Source: Lactobacillus sp. CBA3605 (GTDB lineage: Bacteria > Bacillota > Bacilli > Lactobacillales > Lactobacillaceae). From it: a stretch of 64,000 bases of DNA. The stretch is from positions 1,240,001 through 1,304,000 of the forward strand of contig NZ_CP027190.1 in assembly GCF_002970915.1 (NCBI RefSeq), given 5' to 3'. The position numbers and the translations under genes are program-made. This document shows positions 17,556-25,767 of this stretch, one piece after another (the first letter of the stretch is position 1; every line of letters begins with the position of its first letter). The notes under the pieces were generated by a model that ran no database searches, was not told where the DNA came from, and saw only the letters and a program-made list of their open reading frames with translations.

Positions 17556-17879
17556 TTACTCGGTGACTAGATACTGAATGCCACGCACAATCGCCCCTAA
17601 ATAACTCACCAGGGCCACCAATCCTAGCACTCCTAGCAAGCCAATTGCTAACCAACTACTCTGACTTAAATTAGTCATATAAAAGCCCGACACCGCCAAA
17701 ATAACGATGAAAACAATCGCCAGTACTGCCGGTAATAGGTGGAGCCAAAAAGCATGGGCGGCCGTCCGATGCACGTCTAGATTGTCACGTGATACAGCCC
17801 ACACGATTAATGGAAACAAAACGGGTAAAAATAAAATACTAAGATAACTTAAACTATTAATAATCCGATTATGAGTCAT
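17556..17879 (-). CDS. DUF4870 membrane protein
   Basis: A 107-residue protein with three membrane helices (about 6-28, 48-66, 78-98). The pattern 'HNRIINSLSYLSILFLPVLFPLIVWAV' then 'HRTAAHAFWLHLL' is typical of DUF4870 (Tic20-like) proteins. Function unknown. ATG at 17879 with AAGGGTGG upstream. First gene of the DUF4870-TetR-macrodomain operon. Confidence 0.72.
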   Translation of the reverse strand: MTHNRIINSLSYLSILFLPVLFPLIVWAVSRDNLDVHRTAAHAFWLHLLPAVLAIVFIVILAVSGFYMTNLSQSSWLAIGLLGVLGLVALVSYLGAIVRGIQYLVTE

Positions 17880-18059
17880 CTCAATCCCACCCTTCAATTA
17901 GTTACCCCGAGTATAGCGAAACTCGTCCTTATCAGCAAATGATAAAGAATTTTTAAAATGTTTAGAAGTCTCTCAAGGTTCGATACCCAACCCGTGCGCG
18001 TCCCCCTTCTTCTGCTATACTTTAAAGTGCATTAGTTAAGATGCGGAGGGAAACTGCTT

Positions 18060-19013
18060 ATGAAACGACATATCAAATTCAAATGGCGACTGTTACTAGT
18101 CGCACTATTCCTGAGTTTTGGCAGTTGGCAAATGCTAGCCCATGCGGCTGACGAGCCGATTGTCACCTTAGGATCTAGCCTCACGAGTAGCCAAAAGACG
18201 GGGACAATCAGTACTTTAACCGCTAGTCTAAATGGTGATAGCTATCAAACCTTAACAGTTAACGGGGATACCTTAGTCAAATACCTGAATCCGGCCGGTG
18301 AAAGCTTTACTAGCGCTTCAGGTGTTTGGTCGAGTGCGATGATTCAAAAGACCAGCTCAGGATCGGGCATTAATGTTCAAATTCTCGATTACAACGGGAC
18401 TAACAATATTACGACGATTACTGCTAATCAATATAAAAATGCCGCATTAACGGCTGGGATTACGGATGCTAATATCTATGTCACTTCAGCCACCCCAATT
18501 GACGGCTCAGGGGCCTTAGCAGGAGTTTACGCCGCTTACGCCCAGAGTGGTAACCAGTTAAACACCAAACAAGTTAATGCCGCTCAGAGCGAATTAAGCA
18601 CGTTAAGCGGTATTACCAGCACTAATAAGAATAAAACCGGTTACTCAGATGCCCAACTGAATAACGCCGTAGCTGGTGCCAAGCAAGCCATGGCTAAAAA
18701 AGGTAGCACTGTGACCAATAATGAAATTACCACGATTGTGAACCAACAAATCACTAATAATAACTTAACTAATGTGATTACTAACAATCAAAAAACACAG
18801 TTGATTAATCTCTTAATTAAAGTTCGTGATTCCGGCGCTTTAGATTCAGCTAGCTTTAAGACACAGGCCAGTTCGCTGATGAAGAACATCCAGTCAAACG
18901 CCAAAGGTATTTTTAGTAAGTTAAACACTAAAGAGAATCAAAACTTATTGCAACAAGTGTGGACGGCAATCACAAATTTCTTTAGTTCGATTTTCAAATC
19001 AATTTTTAGCTAA
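18060..19013 (+). CDS. Secreted DUF1002 family protein
   Basis: A 317-residue exported protein. A signal peptide is clear (KRHIKFKWR, hydrophobic core, then 'MLAHAADEP' with probable cleavage after AHA, about residue 29). The DUF1002 region covers about residues 30-245: 'TLTVNGDTLVKYL', 'SSGSGINVQI', 'ITANQYKNAALTAGITDANIYVTSATPIDGSGALAGVYAAY'. The C-terminus is amphipathic and rich in Asn and Lys. Function unknown; the family is widespread in Firmicutes. Start ATG with GGAGGG upstream. Single gene. Confidence 0.83.
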   Translation: MKRHIKFKWRLLLVALFLSFGSWQMLAHAADEPIVTLGSSLTSSQKTGTISTLTASLNGDSYQTLTVNGDTLVKYLNPAGESFTSASGVWSSAMIQKTSSGSGINVQILDYNGTNNITTITANQYKNAALTAGITDANIYVTSATPIDGSGALAGVYAAYAQSGNQLNTKQVNAAQSELSTLSGITSTNKNKTGYSDAQLNNAVAGAKQAMAKKGSTVTNNEITTIVNQQITNNNLTNVITNNQKTQLINLLIKVRDSGALDSASFKTQASSLMKNIQSNAKGIFSKLNTKENQNLLQQVWTAITNFFSSIFKSIFS

Positions 19014-19053
19014 TCAACTAAAACGCATGGATCCAAGCTCCTTCAAGTCTACC

Positions 19054-19103
19054 AAAAAGGTCATTTAACTAACTTGTATAAGTTAGCTAAATGACCTTTT
19101 TAA
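19054..19103. terminator. Bidirectional terminator
   Basis: AAAAAGGTCATTTA.CTAACTT pairs with AAGTTAG.TAAATGACCTTTTT, between convergent genes. Confidence 0.9.
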
Positions 19104-19113
19104 ATGAGACGCA

Positions 19114-19605
19114 CTAAGCTTGCTTTAAAGCCGTGTACTTAGGCTTCTCAACTACCTTGCTGGCATCTTCATTAACGAATTTATCCATAAATTCTTCTAC
19201 TAAGTCTAATGTTTGATATTGCTTCGCTAAGTTGAAAGTTTGTGACCATTCCCGATTGCGTTGTAATAACTCAGAAAAGACAACGTGTTCAACCCGTGCG
19301 CCTTCAGGAGTTAACTTCAATACCTTATTACGGCGATCATGGTCCTCAGCTTCTTGATATAAATAGTCTTTACGTAATAGGCGACCGATTAACCGTGAAA
19401 TCGCTGACCGCGTAACGCCATGAGTTTCCGCGATATCCATTAAACGAATCTTGCCTTTAGCTTCGGCAATATCATAAAGAATATAAAATTCGTCTAGCGT
19501 AATCCCGTGCTCCGTGGCTGGTTCCGCAAACATGTCAGCTAAGTTTTTAAAGCCGTGTAAATACATATGGCTAAACCGGTTAAAAAATTCCATATCATCA
19601 TTCAT
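19114..19605 (-). CDS. MarR family regulator
   Basis: A 163-residue winged-helix regulator. The helix-turn-helix is 'IRLMDIAETHGVTRSAISRLIGRLLRKDYLYQEAEDHDRRNKVLKLTPEG', with the DR-R wing intact. No Cys that would suggest thiol sensing lies in the usual place. ATG with AAAGGGAG upstream. Single gene facing away from the TetR gene at 19770 in the same orientation, with 164 bases between; target unknown. Confidence 0.83.
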   Translation of the reverse strand: MNDDMEFFNRFSHMYLHGFKNLADMFAEPATEHGITLDEFYILYDIAEAKGKIRLMDIAETHGVTRSAISRLIGRLLRKDYLYQEAEDHDRRNKVLKLTPEGARVEHVVFSELLQRNREWSQTFNLAKQYQTLDLVEEFMDKFVNEDASKVVEKPKYTALKQA

Positions 19606-19769
19606 ATTAAAAATCTCCCTTTCGATTCAAAAGCCGAATTATAATCTGTTAGTCTTCATAATTCGCTCCAAAGTTATTATAAAATTAGTAAGCGCCTTTT
19701 ATCATTTCCCCGATTTAAAGTGTACTAGTATATTTTATGAAATACAAGGTCTTTGGGTTATTTTTTATA

Positions 19770-20438
19770 TTAAATTTTTATTTCAGAACTTAAATCCATG
19801 GTCCCCCGTTCACGTAAGTAATTAACGAATTGGTTATAATAACGGTCAGTATTATACTTAGCGGTACTCAAGTAAATTCGGTTAATTGTTTGCTTATCTG
19901 CACCAAGAAACAAATAAAAAGCTTGTTCGATATTTTCGGCAATCGTTTCCACGCTGACGCGTAATAATTTACGTTTGAAAAAAACTGCCATGCCACCAGA
20001 TATTGAAAAATTAATGGCATATCTAATCGCTGAAGTTTCACCTGCGACACCGACACTCTCTAGCCAATCCAGACTAACTAAAACCAGCTCAGTCGTTAGT
20101 TCTGGGCTAGCGAAGATGTCTTTACTAAAGTGTTCAAGCTTAGGATTTTCATCCAATACACGTAATATAAAACATATTTGAATCATCGTCCGTTGCTCTA
20201 CTAACAAATCAGTTAATTGTTCATTACTATAAACAAAAACGCTCAACATTATTTCATTTAACATCGTACTTAATAGCACAATTTTCTTAGGAAAATAGTG
20301 TTGTAACAACGACTTACTAATATCACACGCTTCTGCAATATCTTTCATCTGTACGAAGTCATAGCCCTTTTCAGCGATCAACCGAAAAGCCGTATTTACT
20401 ATTTCAGATCGCCGCTGGGTATTCTTTTTCCGAGGCAC
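19770..20438 (-). CDS. TetR family regulator
   Basis: A 222-residue regulator. The TetR helix-turn-helix is at about residues 10-55 ('VNTAFRLIAEKGYDFVQMKDIAEACDISKSLLQHYFPKK'); the C-terminal ligand domain is not recognisable. The gene is more AT-rich than its neighbours. I prefer GTG at 20438 (MPRKKNTQRR...), preceded by AAGGTG; GTG at 20447 is also open. No adjacent target gene in the same transcript. Confidence 0.78.
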   Translation of the reverse strand: MPRKKNTQRRSEIVNTAFRLIAEKGYDFVQMKDIAEACDISKSLLQHYFPKKIVLLSTMLNEIMLSVFVYSNEQLTDLLVEQRTMIQICFILRVLDENPKLEHFSKDIFASPELTTELVLVSLDWLESVGVAGETSAIRYAINFSISGGMAVFFKRKLLRVSVETIAENIEQAFYLFLGADKQTINRIYLSTAKYNTDRYYNQFVNYLRERGTMDLSSEIKI

Positions 20439-20662
20439 CAGCTTCACCTTCTCTTCATTACTAGCCAGCTTAAAATCAAGTTAACTGTTTTAATCATTTC
20501 GAATTATGACTTAATTCTACCATTATTTTTGATATTTACATTAAATAAACTATACTAATATATCTTTACTTGCAACTTTATTTGAAAATCCACCGTCTTA
20601 TTACAATCTATTTTCATAAATCGAGTTACGAAGATTTAGCTTACCGCATCATTTGCTTCACT

Positions 20663-20682
20663 TAATAAAACGCTTACATACG
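20663..20682 (+). promoter_or_regulatory. Candidate cre site upstream of pckA
   Basis: AAAACGCTTACATA (20667-20680) agrees with the right half and core of the CcpA cre consensus but lacks the left TG. It lies about 55 bases before the pckA start, where CcpA binding would give glucose repression of gluconeogenesis. Only the core match is seen. Confidence 0.4.
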
Positions 20683-20732
20683 GCCGTTTTATGTTAAACT
20701 TAGACTAAGTATCATGATAAGGAGGGGTCAAC

Positions 20733-22385
20733 ATGAGTACAAAAAACACTTATCAACTAGCCGATATTGGACGTCATAATCCAATCTTCTCACCATTACG
20801 CTCAACTATTGAAACGGCTTTTTATGCCAATAACATGACTCACGTGACAACCGTTAAAGCCGCCTATAATCGGGCAGCGACCAGTCCCGGCACAATCAAA
20901 ACCGATCTACCCATTTATCGGGCAACCGACCTTGGATTACCAGCTGATGCTAAAATGTTAGTCGACAATACTGGTAAAGTCGTCGGTAGAACTGCTCAAG
21001 CACGTCGAATCCTCGGTGATTCAGGCGTCGATGAAACTGATATGACCAGTCGCATTCGGCAAGCTATCTACGTTAGTCAAACACAGCCTTTCATTAAAAC
21101 TGACGTCTTGGTCGGCTTAGATCCAGATTTTACAGTCCGGGCCCACTTAGCGCTCCCAGCTAGTTTTGCAACTAATTTGTTATCTTACTTGTTGAATTTC
21201 CAAGCACTCACTGCTAAATATCAAGCCATGTTTAAAGCTTCCACACCCTATCCAGAAGGGGATATTTATATCTATGCAGACCCAACTTATCATGATCCCG
21301 ATTATCCTAACGGGCTCGCCTTATTCGACCCTAAACATAATGTAGCTGCCATTCTTGGCTTACCGTATTTTGGCGAACTCAAAAAAGCCACCTTAACGCT
21401 GGCTTGGTCAATCGCCCATCGCCACGGTTATGTCGCTTGTCACGGTGGTTTAAAGGCCTTTCATTTCGAACAGCAAGCCGATCAAGTTTTCGCTATGTTC
21501 GGCCTCTCAGGTTCAGGTAAGTCCACTCTAACGCATGCTAAACATGATAATCATTATGACATCACTGTTTTACATGATGATGCGTTCGTTATTAATCGCA
21601 AAAATGGTAGCTCAGTCGCCTTAGAACCAGCCTACTTCGATAAAACCAACGACTATCCAATGACTGCTAACGAGATTAAGTATTTTATGACCGTCCAAAA
21701 CGTTGGCGTCACATTGGATGATCAGGGCCGCAAAGTCCTTGTCACCGAAGATCTGCGCAATGGTAATGGTCGAACCATCAAGTCACGTTATGCCTCAACT
21801 AATCGCGTCGATAAAGAAGCAGCTCCCATTAATGCTATTTTTTGGATTATGAAAGATGATAGTCTGCCACCAGTTATTAAAGTCGATGATGCCGTACTAG
21901 CCGCTACGTTTGGCGTCACACTGGCAACTAAGCGTAGTTCAGCAGAAAATATCGTCGGTGACATTGACCGCAACGCCTTAGTGATTGAACCCTTCGCTAA
22001 CCCATTTCGTGTCTATCCCTTGTCAGAGGACTACCATGACTTTAAAGCGCTCTTTAAAGACCGTCAACTGGATTGCTACTTGCTTAACACCGGTTCCTTT
22101 GGCGCTAAAAAAATCCCGAAGGAGGTCACCTTAGGGGCTTTAGAAGCCATCGTTAATCAGACGGCGCAGTGGGAAAGCTTTGCGGGGCTGGACCACTTGC
22201 AAAACCTACAACTAACTGATTTCCCCGTTGCGGCTAAAGATTCCGATTATCGTCGCTTAGTTGCGGCCCGGTTAGCCATTCGTGCTAACTTTGTGGCCCA
22301 GTATCAGCAAACTCATACTGATCAGCTACCTAATGAAATTACCGCCATGCTAACTAAACTGCAAGAACAATTAACCAATCAGTAA
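20733..22385 (+). CDS. pckA: Phosphoenolpyruvate carboxykinase (ATP)
   Basis: A 550-residue enzyme that interconverts oxaloacetate + ATP with PEP + CO2 + ADP. The kinase-1a P-loop is 'GLSGSGKSTLTH' (about 254-265) and the kinase-2 motif with metal-binding Asp is 'VLHDDAFVI'. 'GLPYFGELKKATLTLAWSIAHRHGY' precedes them, and 'LNTGSFGAKKIPKEVTLGALEAIV' is the late conserved block. ATG with AAGGAGGGG upstream. Single gene. In lactobacilli it supports gluconeogenesis or oxaloacetate metabolism. Confidence 0.92.
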   Translation: MSTKNTYQLADIGRHNPIFSPLRSTIETAFYANNMTHVTTVKAAYNRAATSPGTIKTDLPIYRATDLGLPADAKMLVDNTGKVVGRTAQARRILGDSGVDETDMTSRIRQAIYVSQTQPFIKTDVLVGLDPDFTVRAHLALPASFATNLLSYLLNFQALTAKYQAMFKASTPYPEGDIYIYADPTYHDPDYPNGLALFDPKHNVAAILGLPYFGELKKATLTLAWSIAHRHGYVACHGGLKAFHFEQQADQVFAMFGLSGSGKSTLTHAKHDNHYDITVLHDDAFVINRKNGSSVALEPAYFDKTNDYPMTANEIKYFMTVQNVGVTLDDQGRKVLVTEDLRNGNGRTIKSRYASTNRVDKEAAPINAIFWIMKDDSLPPVIKVDDAVLAATFGVTLATKRSSAENIVGDIDRNALVIEPFANPFRVYPLSEDYHDFKALFKDRQLDCYLLNTGSFGAKKIPKEVTLGALEAIVNQTAQWESFAGLDHLQNLQLTDFPVAAKDSDYRRLVAARLAIRANFVAQYQQTHTDQLPNEITAMLTKLQEQLTNQ

Positions 22386-22488
22386 CTTGGCATTCATTCG
22401 CGCCCCGTTTTGACTCAATTAAGGTTATAATAAAAGTATCAGTTACCGCACTGAACTTTTACGAATCTTAACAATCGGGGTGAAGAGC

Positions 22489-22686
22489 ATGGAACTACCA
22501 TTGAGTCAATTATCAGAAAAAGTAATCGAATTTGAACGTCAACATCATCTTACCGATGGCGACCTCGCCTTTGGCAGCCAGCTATCAGTTGAACGGATTC
22601 ATAACATTAAATCTGGCGAAGTCACGCCAACGCAAGCAGAAATCCAATTGCTGAAAAAATTCATGAATAGTCGCGCTAAGGCTTAA
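22489..22686 (+). CDS. Small helix-turn-helix-like protein (LBP_cg2779-type)
   Basis: A 65-residue protein with a helical N-terminus and a stretch 'LTDGDLAFGSQLSVERIHNIKSGEVTPTQAEIQLLKKFM' that looks like a shortened Xre-type fold. It resembles a small family known only from lactobacilli. No function known. ATG at 22489 with GGGGTG upstream. It has its own promoter-sized gap and terminator. Confidence 0.65.
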   Translation: MELPLSQLSEKVIEFERQHHLTDGDLAFGSQLSVERIHNIKSGEVTPTQAEIQLLKKFMNSRAKA

Positions 22687-22708
22687 CCGAACGTTGTGAC
22701 TTACTTCT

Positions 22709-22737
22709 GAGCTTGGGAAAACTCCAAGCTCTTTTTT
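22709..22737 (+). terminator. Terminator of the 22489 gene
   Basis: GAGCTTGG pairs with CCAAGCTC and is followed by six T. Confidence 0.88.
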
Positions 22738-22743
22738 CATCAA

Positions 22744-22790
22744 CAAAAAAAGCTGACCCAATTGTCAAACGACAGTTGGATCAGCTTTCT
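22744..22790 (-). terminator. Terminator of the NlpC/P60 gene
   Basis: AAAGCTGA.CCAA.TGTC pairs with GACA.TTGG.TCAGCTTT; on the minus strand it is followed by seven T. Confidence 0.85.
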
Positions 22791-22819
22791 AACTGGACTA
22801 AAAGTCCATTATTTTTTAA

Positions 22820-23860
22820 TTACATGTGGATAGCAAAACTTGGTGTGAAGTAAGCAGTACTCTTAACAGATGCTGGATCACCATAGTCGTGCGCACCAAT
22901 ATATTGGCCGCCGCCTAAGTAGATTGCAACGTGATAAGGGTTTGAAGAGTTACCCCAGAATACTAAGTCGCCAGCTTGAGCTTGGCTAAAGGCAACATGG
23001 CTACCAAGTGCAGCTTGTTGTGAAGTCGTCCGGCCAATGGTAATCCCGGCCTTAGCAAAAGCTAATTGCGTAAATGCTGAACAGTCTAATTGACCGCTAC
23101 CAGTACCGTAAGGCGTACCAACTAAGCTATATGCAGCTGAGATAGCTGAGCCATAAGTTGCACTGCTAGTTGAGACAGACTTAGTGCTCGTTGAGTTGCT
23201 GTTAGTTGAGTAAGTTGTTTCAGTTGCTGAAGCACTTTGCGCACTGGCAGTGCTAGTGCTTTGGCTAGCAGCACTTTGCGTTGATACTGAGCTAGTTGCA
23301 GCTGAGCTCTGTGTCGTTGCTGAACTAGTAACAGCTGAACTTTGCGTTGAAGCTGAGCTAGTTGCGACACTTGATGACGTCGTTGAGCTAGTTGCGGCGC
23401 TGGTTGCGCTACTTACACTAGCTGTTGAGTTACTGCTTGATTGAACCGCAGCACTCGTTGCAACGCTACTGCTTGAAGCAGCTTGGCTGGTACTACTTGC
23501 ACTAGTAGTCGTCGTCGAGCTGATTACAGCAGCACTGGTTGCTTGGCTACTAGTTGAAGTAGCAGCACTCGTTGACTTAGCACTGCTTGCACTAGCAGTG
23601 GTGGTTGTCTTTGAGGCCTTGTCAGTAGTTTTAACACCAGGGATGTTAATCTTTTGACCAGCAATAATTAAGCTAGCATCGCTTAAGTTATTTTCAGCAG
23701 CAATTTGCTTAACTGAAACGTTATATTTTTGTGAATAACTCCAAACCGTATCCCCAGAATGGATTGTAAGTGTGTCGGCATTTGCGACTGCTTGACTAGT
23801 TACTAATAAACCAGCTAAAGCAGCGGTTCCTAACATTACTTGTTTAATATTTACTTTCAT
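22820..23860 (-). CDS. Secreted LysM-NlpC/P60 peptidoglycan endopeptidase
   Basis: A 346-residue cell-wall hydrolase. A signal peptide ends after 'AVANA' (about residue 28); one LysM follows ('HSGDTVWSYSQKYNVSVKQIAAENNLSDASLIIAGQKINIP', about 32-75); then a Ser/Thr/Ala-rich linker (about 78-235); then NlpC/P60 (about 238-346). The catalytic Cys is in 'QLDCSAFTQLAF', the His in 'PYHVAIYLG', with a further polar residue in 'YIGAHDYG'. Such enzymes cut the D-Glu-mDAP or D-iGlu bond; the domain order matches LytA-type P60 hydrolases of L. plantarum. ATG at 23860; the GGAG is 14 bases upstream, rather far. A WalR box lies upstream. Confidence 0.88.
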   Translation of the reverse strand: MKVNIKQVMLGTAALAGLLVTSQAVANADTLTIHSGDTVWSYSQKYNVSVKQIAAENNLSDASLIIAGQKINIPGVKTTDKASKTTTTASASSAKSTSAATSTSSQATSAAVISSTTTTSASSTSQAASSSSVATSAAVQSSSNSTASVSSATSAATSSTTSSSVATSSASTQSSAVTSSATTQSSAATSSVSTQSAASQSTSTASAQSASATETTYSTNSNSTSTKSVSTSSATYGSAISAAYSLVGTPYGTGSGQLDCSAFTQLAFAKAGITIGRTTSQQAALGSHVAFSQAQAGDLVFWGNSSNPYHVAIYLGGGQYIGAHDYGDPASVKSTAYFTPSFAIHM

Positions 23861-23974
23861 TTTAATGATGATCACTCCAAAAAGAATGTCACGCATATGT
23901 ACTTCAAGCCAAGCTCTATACTACCTAATTTGTGTTACACAGCAGTGCCATTTAAATAACATTATGTTACGAAC

Positions 23975-23991
23975 GTTACAGAATCTTAACA
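23975..23991 (-). promoter_or_regulatory. WalR (YycF) box
   Basis: On the minus strand the sequence is TGTTAA-GATTC-TGTAAC, an exact match to TGTWAH-N5-TGTWAH, the site of the essential WalRK cell-wall regulator. It lies 115 bases upstream of the P60 start. Confidence 0.7.
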
Positions 23992-24106
23992 TTATGCGAC
24001 AAACGTAATATTACAGTTTCAGATGCCTACAACCACGCGGTTTGTCACTCATCATTTTTTGGGTTATAAACAAATCTTTTTTTAAAAGTTTTTTAAAATT
24101 TTAAAA

Positions 24107-24144
24107 AAATAAGCAAATGAGTTGAAATATCTCATTTACTTATT
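24107..24144 (-). terminator. Terminator of the 24151 gene
   Basis: AATAAG.AAATGAG pairs with CTCATTT.CTTATT and is followed on the minus strand by a T-rich run. Confidence 0.8.
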
Positions 24145-24150
24145 CCAAAT

Positions 24151-24477
24151 TTAGCGCTGGCGACGGTGTGTTCGTGGTAAACCCAATAACCAACGCACGT
24201 CGTTACCCGTAAAATTAATTTTTAAAAATTCAGTCTGCTTGGCTTGGGTATACATCGTTGTTAAGACGTTATCACCCAAGGTTAATACCCGTTGGGCGAT
24301 GCTATCATCAAATAAATAAAGTAACGTGGCCGTTGTAATCTGAGTGACCATAAAGATTTCAGCAGCATTTTCAAATAATGCCACCGGACTATACTGTAAT
24401 TGCGCCCGTTTAAAATCCGCATAAGCTGCATTCAGAACTTGTTCTGCTTGGGTCATCAATGCCGTCGTTTCTGCCAT
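24151..24477 (-). CDS. Small hypothetical protein
   Basis: A 108-residue, mostly helical soluble protein ('EQVLNAAYADFKRAQLQYSPVALFENAAEIFMVTQITTATLLYLFDDSIAQRVL') ending in a very basic tail RTHRRQR. No known domain or catalytic residues are visible. ATG with GGAGGC upstream. Single gene with its own terminator, so it is likely expressed, but I cannot assign a function. Confidence 0.6.
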   Translation of the reverse strand: MAETTALMTQAEQVLNAAYADFKRAQLQYSPVALFENAAEIFMVTQITTATLLYLFDDSIAQRVLTLGDNVLTTMYTQAKQTEFLKINFTGNDVRWLLGLPRTHRRQR

Positions 24478-24595
24478 CGCCGGTGCCTCCTTTAAATTAC
24501 CTTCATTTTAACGGCTATCAGCCATTTTAGCTACAACTAACGACTTATTTTGATAAAAATTTGTTATACTAAATGTGCTTTAGGAGGAAACTAAC

Positions 24596-24967
24596 TTGCC
24601 AAATACCAATGAACGTTATTATCAACCTACCGATTTAAAAGATGCCATGCTAGCCATCCAAAAATTATTTAATTCTTACGCTGAAGCACCATTGACGCCA
24701 GAATTAATCGCCTATCATCAAAAACTGATTACTCAATTACAAACAAACTTGCTAGTGGTCGCCAAAGAACAGCATAACCAATTGCGGCTTAATCAACTCG
24801 ATCAGATGATTGCGGTCATGCAGGATTGGTTAAAATTACGACTAAACGGCAAAATTTTCAATGGCAAAATGCAACACTTTAAATTCGTCAGTAAAGTCCA
24901 ACCACAATTCAAACGCCACGTACATAAAATTCGTGGAAACCAAAATCATCGCGCAAGTCGTCATTAA
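24596..24967 (+). CDS. Small basic hypothetical protein
   Basis: A 123-residue protein starting at TTG after AGGAGGAAA. The first 85 residues are helical ('TDLKDAMLAIQKLFNSYAEAPLTPELIAYHQKLITQLQ'), and the last 40 are strongly basic with many His, Lys and Arg (FKRHVHKIRGNQNHRASRH), which might bind nucleic acid. I do not recognise the family. It lies just upstream of the tRNA-Ala gene. Confidence 0.6.
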   Translation: MPNTNERYYQPTDLKDAMLAIQKLFNSYAEAPLTPELIAYHQKLITQLQTNLLVVAKEQHNQLRLNQLDQMIAVMQDWLKLRLNGKIFNGKMQHFKFVSKVQPQFKRHVHKIRGNQNHRASRH

Positions 24968-24989
24968 CTTTCGATTTCAAATTCAGGGG

Positions 24990-25017
24990 TTGCGCCTACT
25001 CGTTTTTGCGGTATACT
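24990..25017 (+). promoter_or_regulatory. Promoter of tRNA-Ala
   Basis: -35 TTGCGC (24990-24995), a 16-base spacer and -10 TATACT (25012-25017), 13 bases before the tRNA 5' end. Confidence 0.7.
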
Positions 25018-25029
25018 GAATTAGTACTT

Positions 25030-25102
25030 GGGCCCTTAGCTCAGTTGGGAGAGCGCCTGCTTCGCATGTAGGAGGTCGTCGGTTCAAATCCGGTAGGGTC
25101 CA
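25030..25102 (+). tRNA. tRNA-Ala (anticodon CGC)
   Basis: A full cloverleaf: acceptor GGGCCCT/AGGGTCC with the G3:U70 alanine identity pair, D arm GCTC-AGTTGGGA-GAGC, anticodon arm CCTGC-TTCGCAT-GTAGG (anticodon CGC, codon GCG), T arm GTCGG-TTCAAAT-CCGGT and discriminator A. CCA is not encoded. Its 3' end is the attachment site of the island that follows; the last 14 bases are repeated at 31709-31722. Confidence 0.95.
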
Positions 25103-25103
25103 T
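25090..25103 (+). repeat. attL core within tRNA-Ala 3' end
   Basis: The 14 bases CCGGTAGGGTCCAT occur here and at 31709-31722 in direct orientation; the identity stops on both sides. This is the target duplication expected from site-specific integration into the tRNA. Confidence 0.88.
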
Positions 25104-25203
25104 TTTGGCATCATTCAGAATTAACAATAGCCATCAAATCATTGTTATATCAGCATTTAGCATAATCCCTATTTATGCCAATTATGACTAATTGGATAAC
25201 ATA

Positions 25204-25229
25204 GATAACATCAGGGATAACATCAGAAT
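25204..25229 (+). repeat. Arm-type repeat, left copy
   Basis: A 26-base sequence made of two GGATAACATCAG-like units (GATAACATCAG GGATAACATCAG plus AAT), identical to 31616-31641. A third, weaker unit (GGATAACAT) starts at 25195. The copies lie about 100 bases inside each att core, where integrase arm sites are expected. Confidence 0.75.
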
Positions 25230-25255
25230 ATTATTCCGTTGACTGACAGGCGGTT

Positions 25256-25292
25256 GCCGTTACCCGATTAAATGGGTGACGGCTATTTTTTT
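25256..25292 (+). terminator. Terminator at the left end of the island
   Basis: GCCGTTACCC pairs with GGGTGACGGC around GATTAAAT and is followed by TATTTTTTT. It would stop transcription entering from tRNA-Ala. Confidence 0.88.
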
Positions 25293-25767
25293 GTCTCATA
25301 GCAAACAAGCAATCGATGAAAAAATTCACTTAGTATAATTCTATGTTTTCATTAGTAGAATTCAAAACACATCAAGATAAATTATTACTATCTAATTTGT
25401 ACACCCCCTCACGTGTGATATAAGTCGCTGTGAAGTCTTGACCCCTACCCGTTACTCATTCCCCCAAGGGATTCATAAAAGCTTTGTGGGTAGGGGTAGT
25501 AGCTCTGACAACCATCTATATCCCCCTCACATATAGAACTACCCAAACTACCTTTCCGAAGTCGACTACTACCCACCGGTTCCCAATTAAAAAATTATCG
25601 TTCATTTTTGGTAACCCGGGGGCAATATAAAAACGGATGCAGTCAACAACATCCGCCTCGATTTAAGATATTCACTTTCAACATATATAAAACCAAGCCC
25701 ACACAACCATCAATACGAATCGCAAGTGGGTCAATCAGATTGACTGAACTTTTTACCAAGCAACAAA
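25293..25767. other. Gene-free left end of the island with alternative inverted repeats
   Basis: I find no gene here. ACCCCTACCC (25441-25450) is the exact complement of GGGTAGGGGT (25488-25497), while GTGGGTAG (25486-25493) also complements CTACCCAC (25569-25576), so two hairpins compete. CCCCCTCAC is repeated at 25404-25412 and 25522-25530. It could be a structured RNA, a packaging site or a remnant; none is shown. Confidence 0.5.

Noticed and set aside
17785..17800. Second parS-like site (TCACGTGA core)
   Set aside because: Only about 12 of 16 bases match and it lies inside the DUF4870 coding sequence; the outer bases needed by ParB differ.
23122..23444. Open frames on both strands in the P60 linker
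   Set aside because: They are shadows of the low-complexity Ser/Thr/Ala repeats and have no ribosome sites.
23155..23630. CRISPR-like repetitive tract
   Set aside because: The repeats are short, degenerate codons in frame with the P60 protein; there are no regular spacers.
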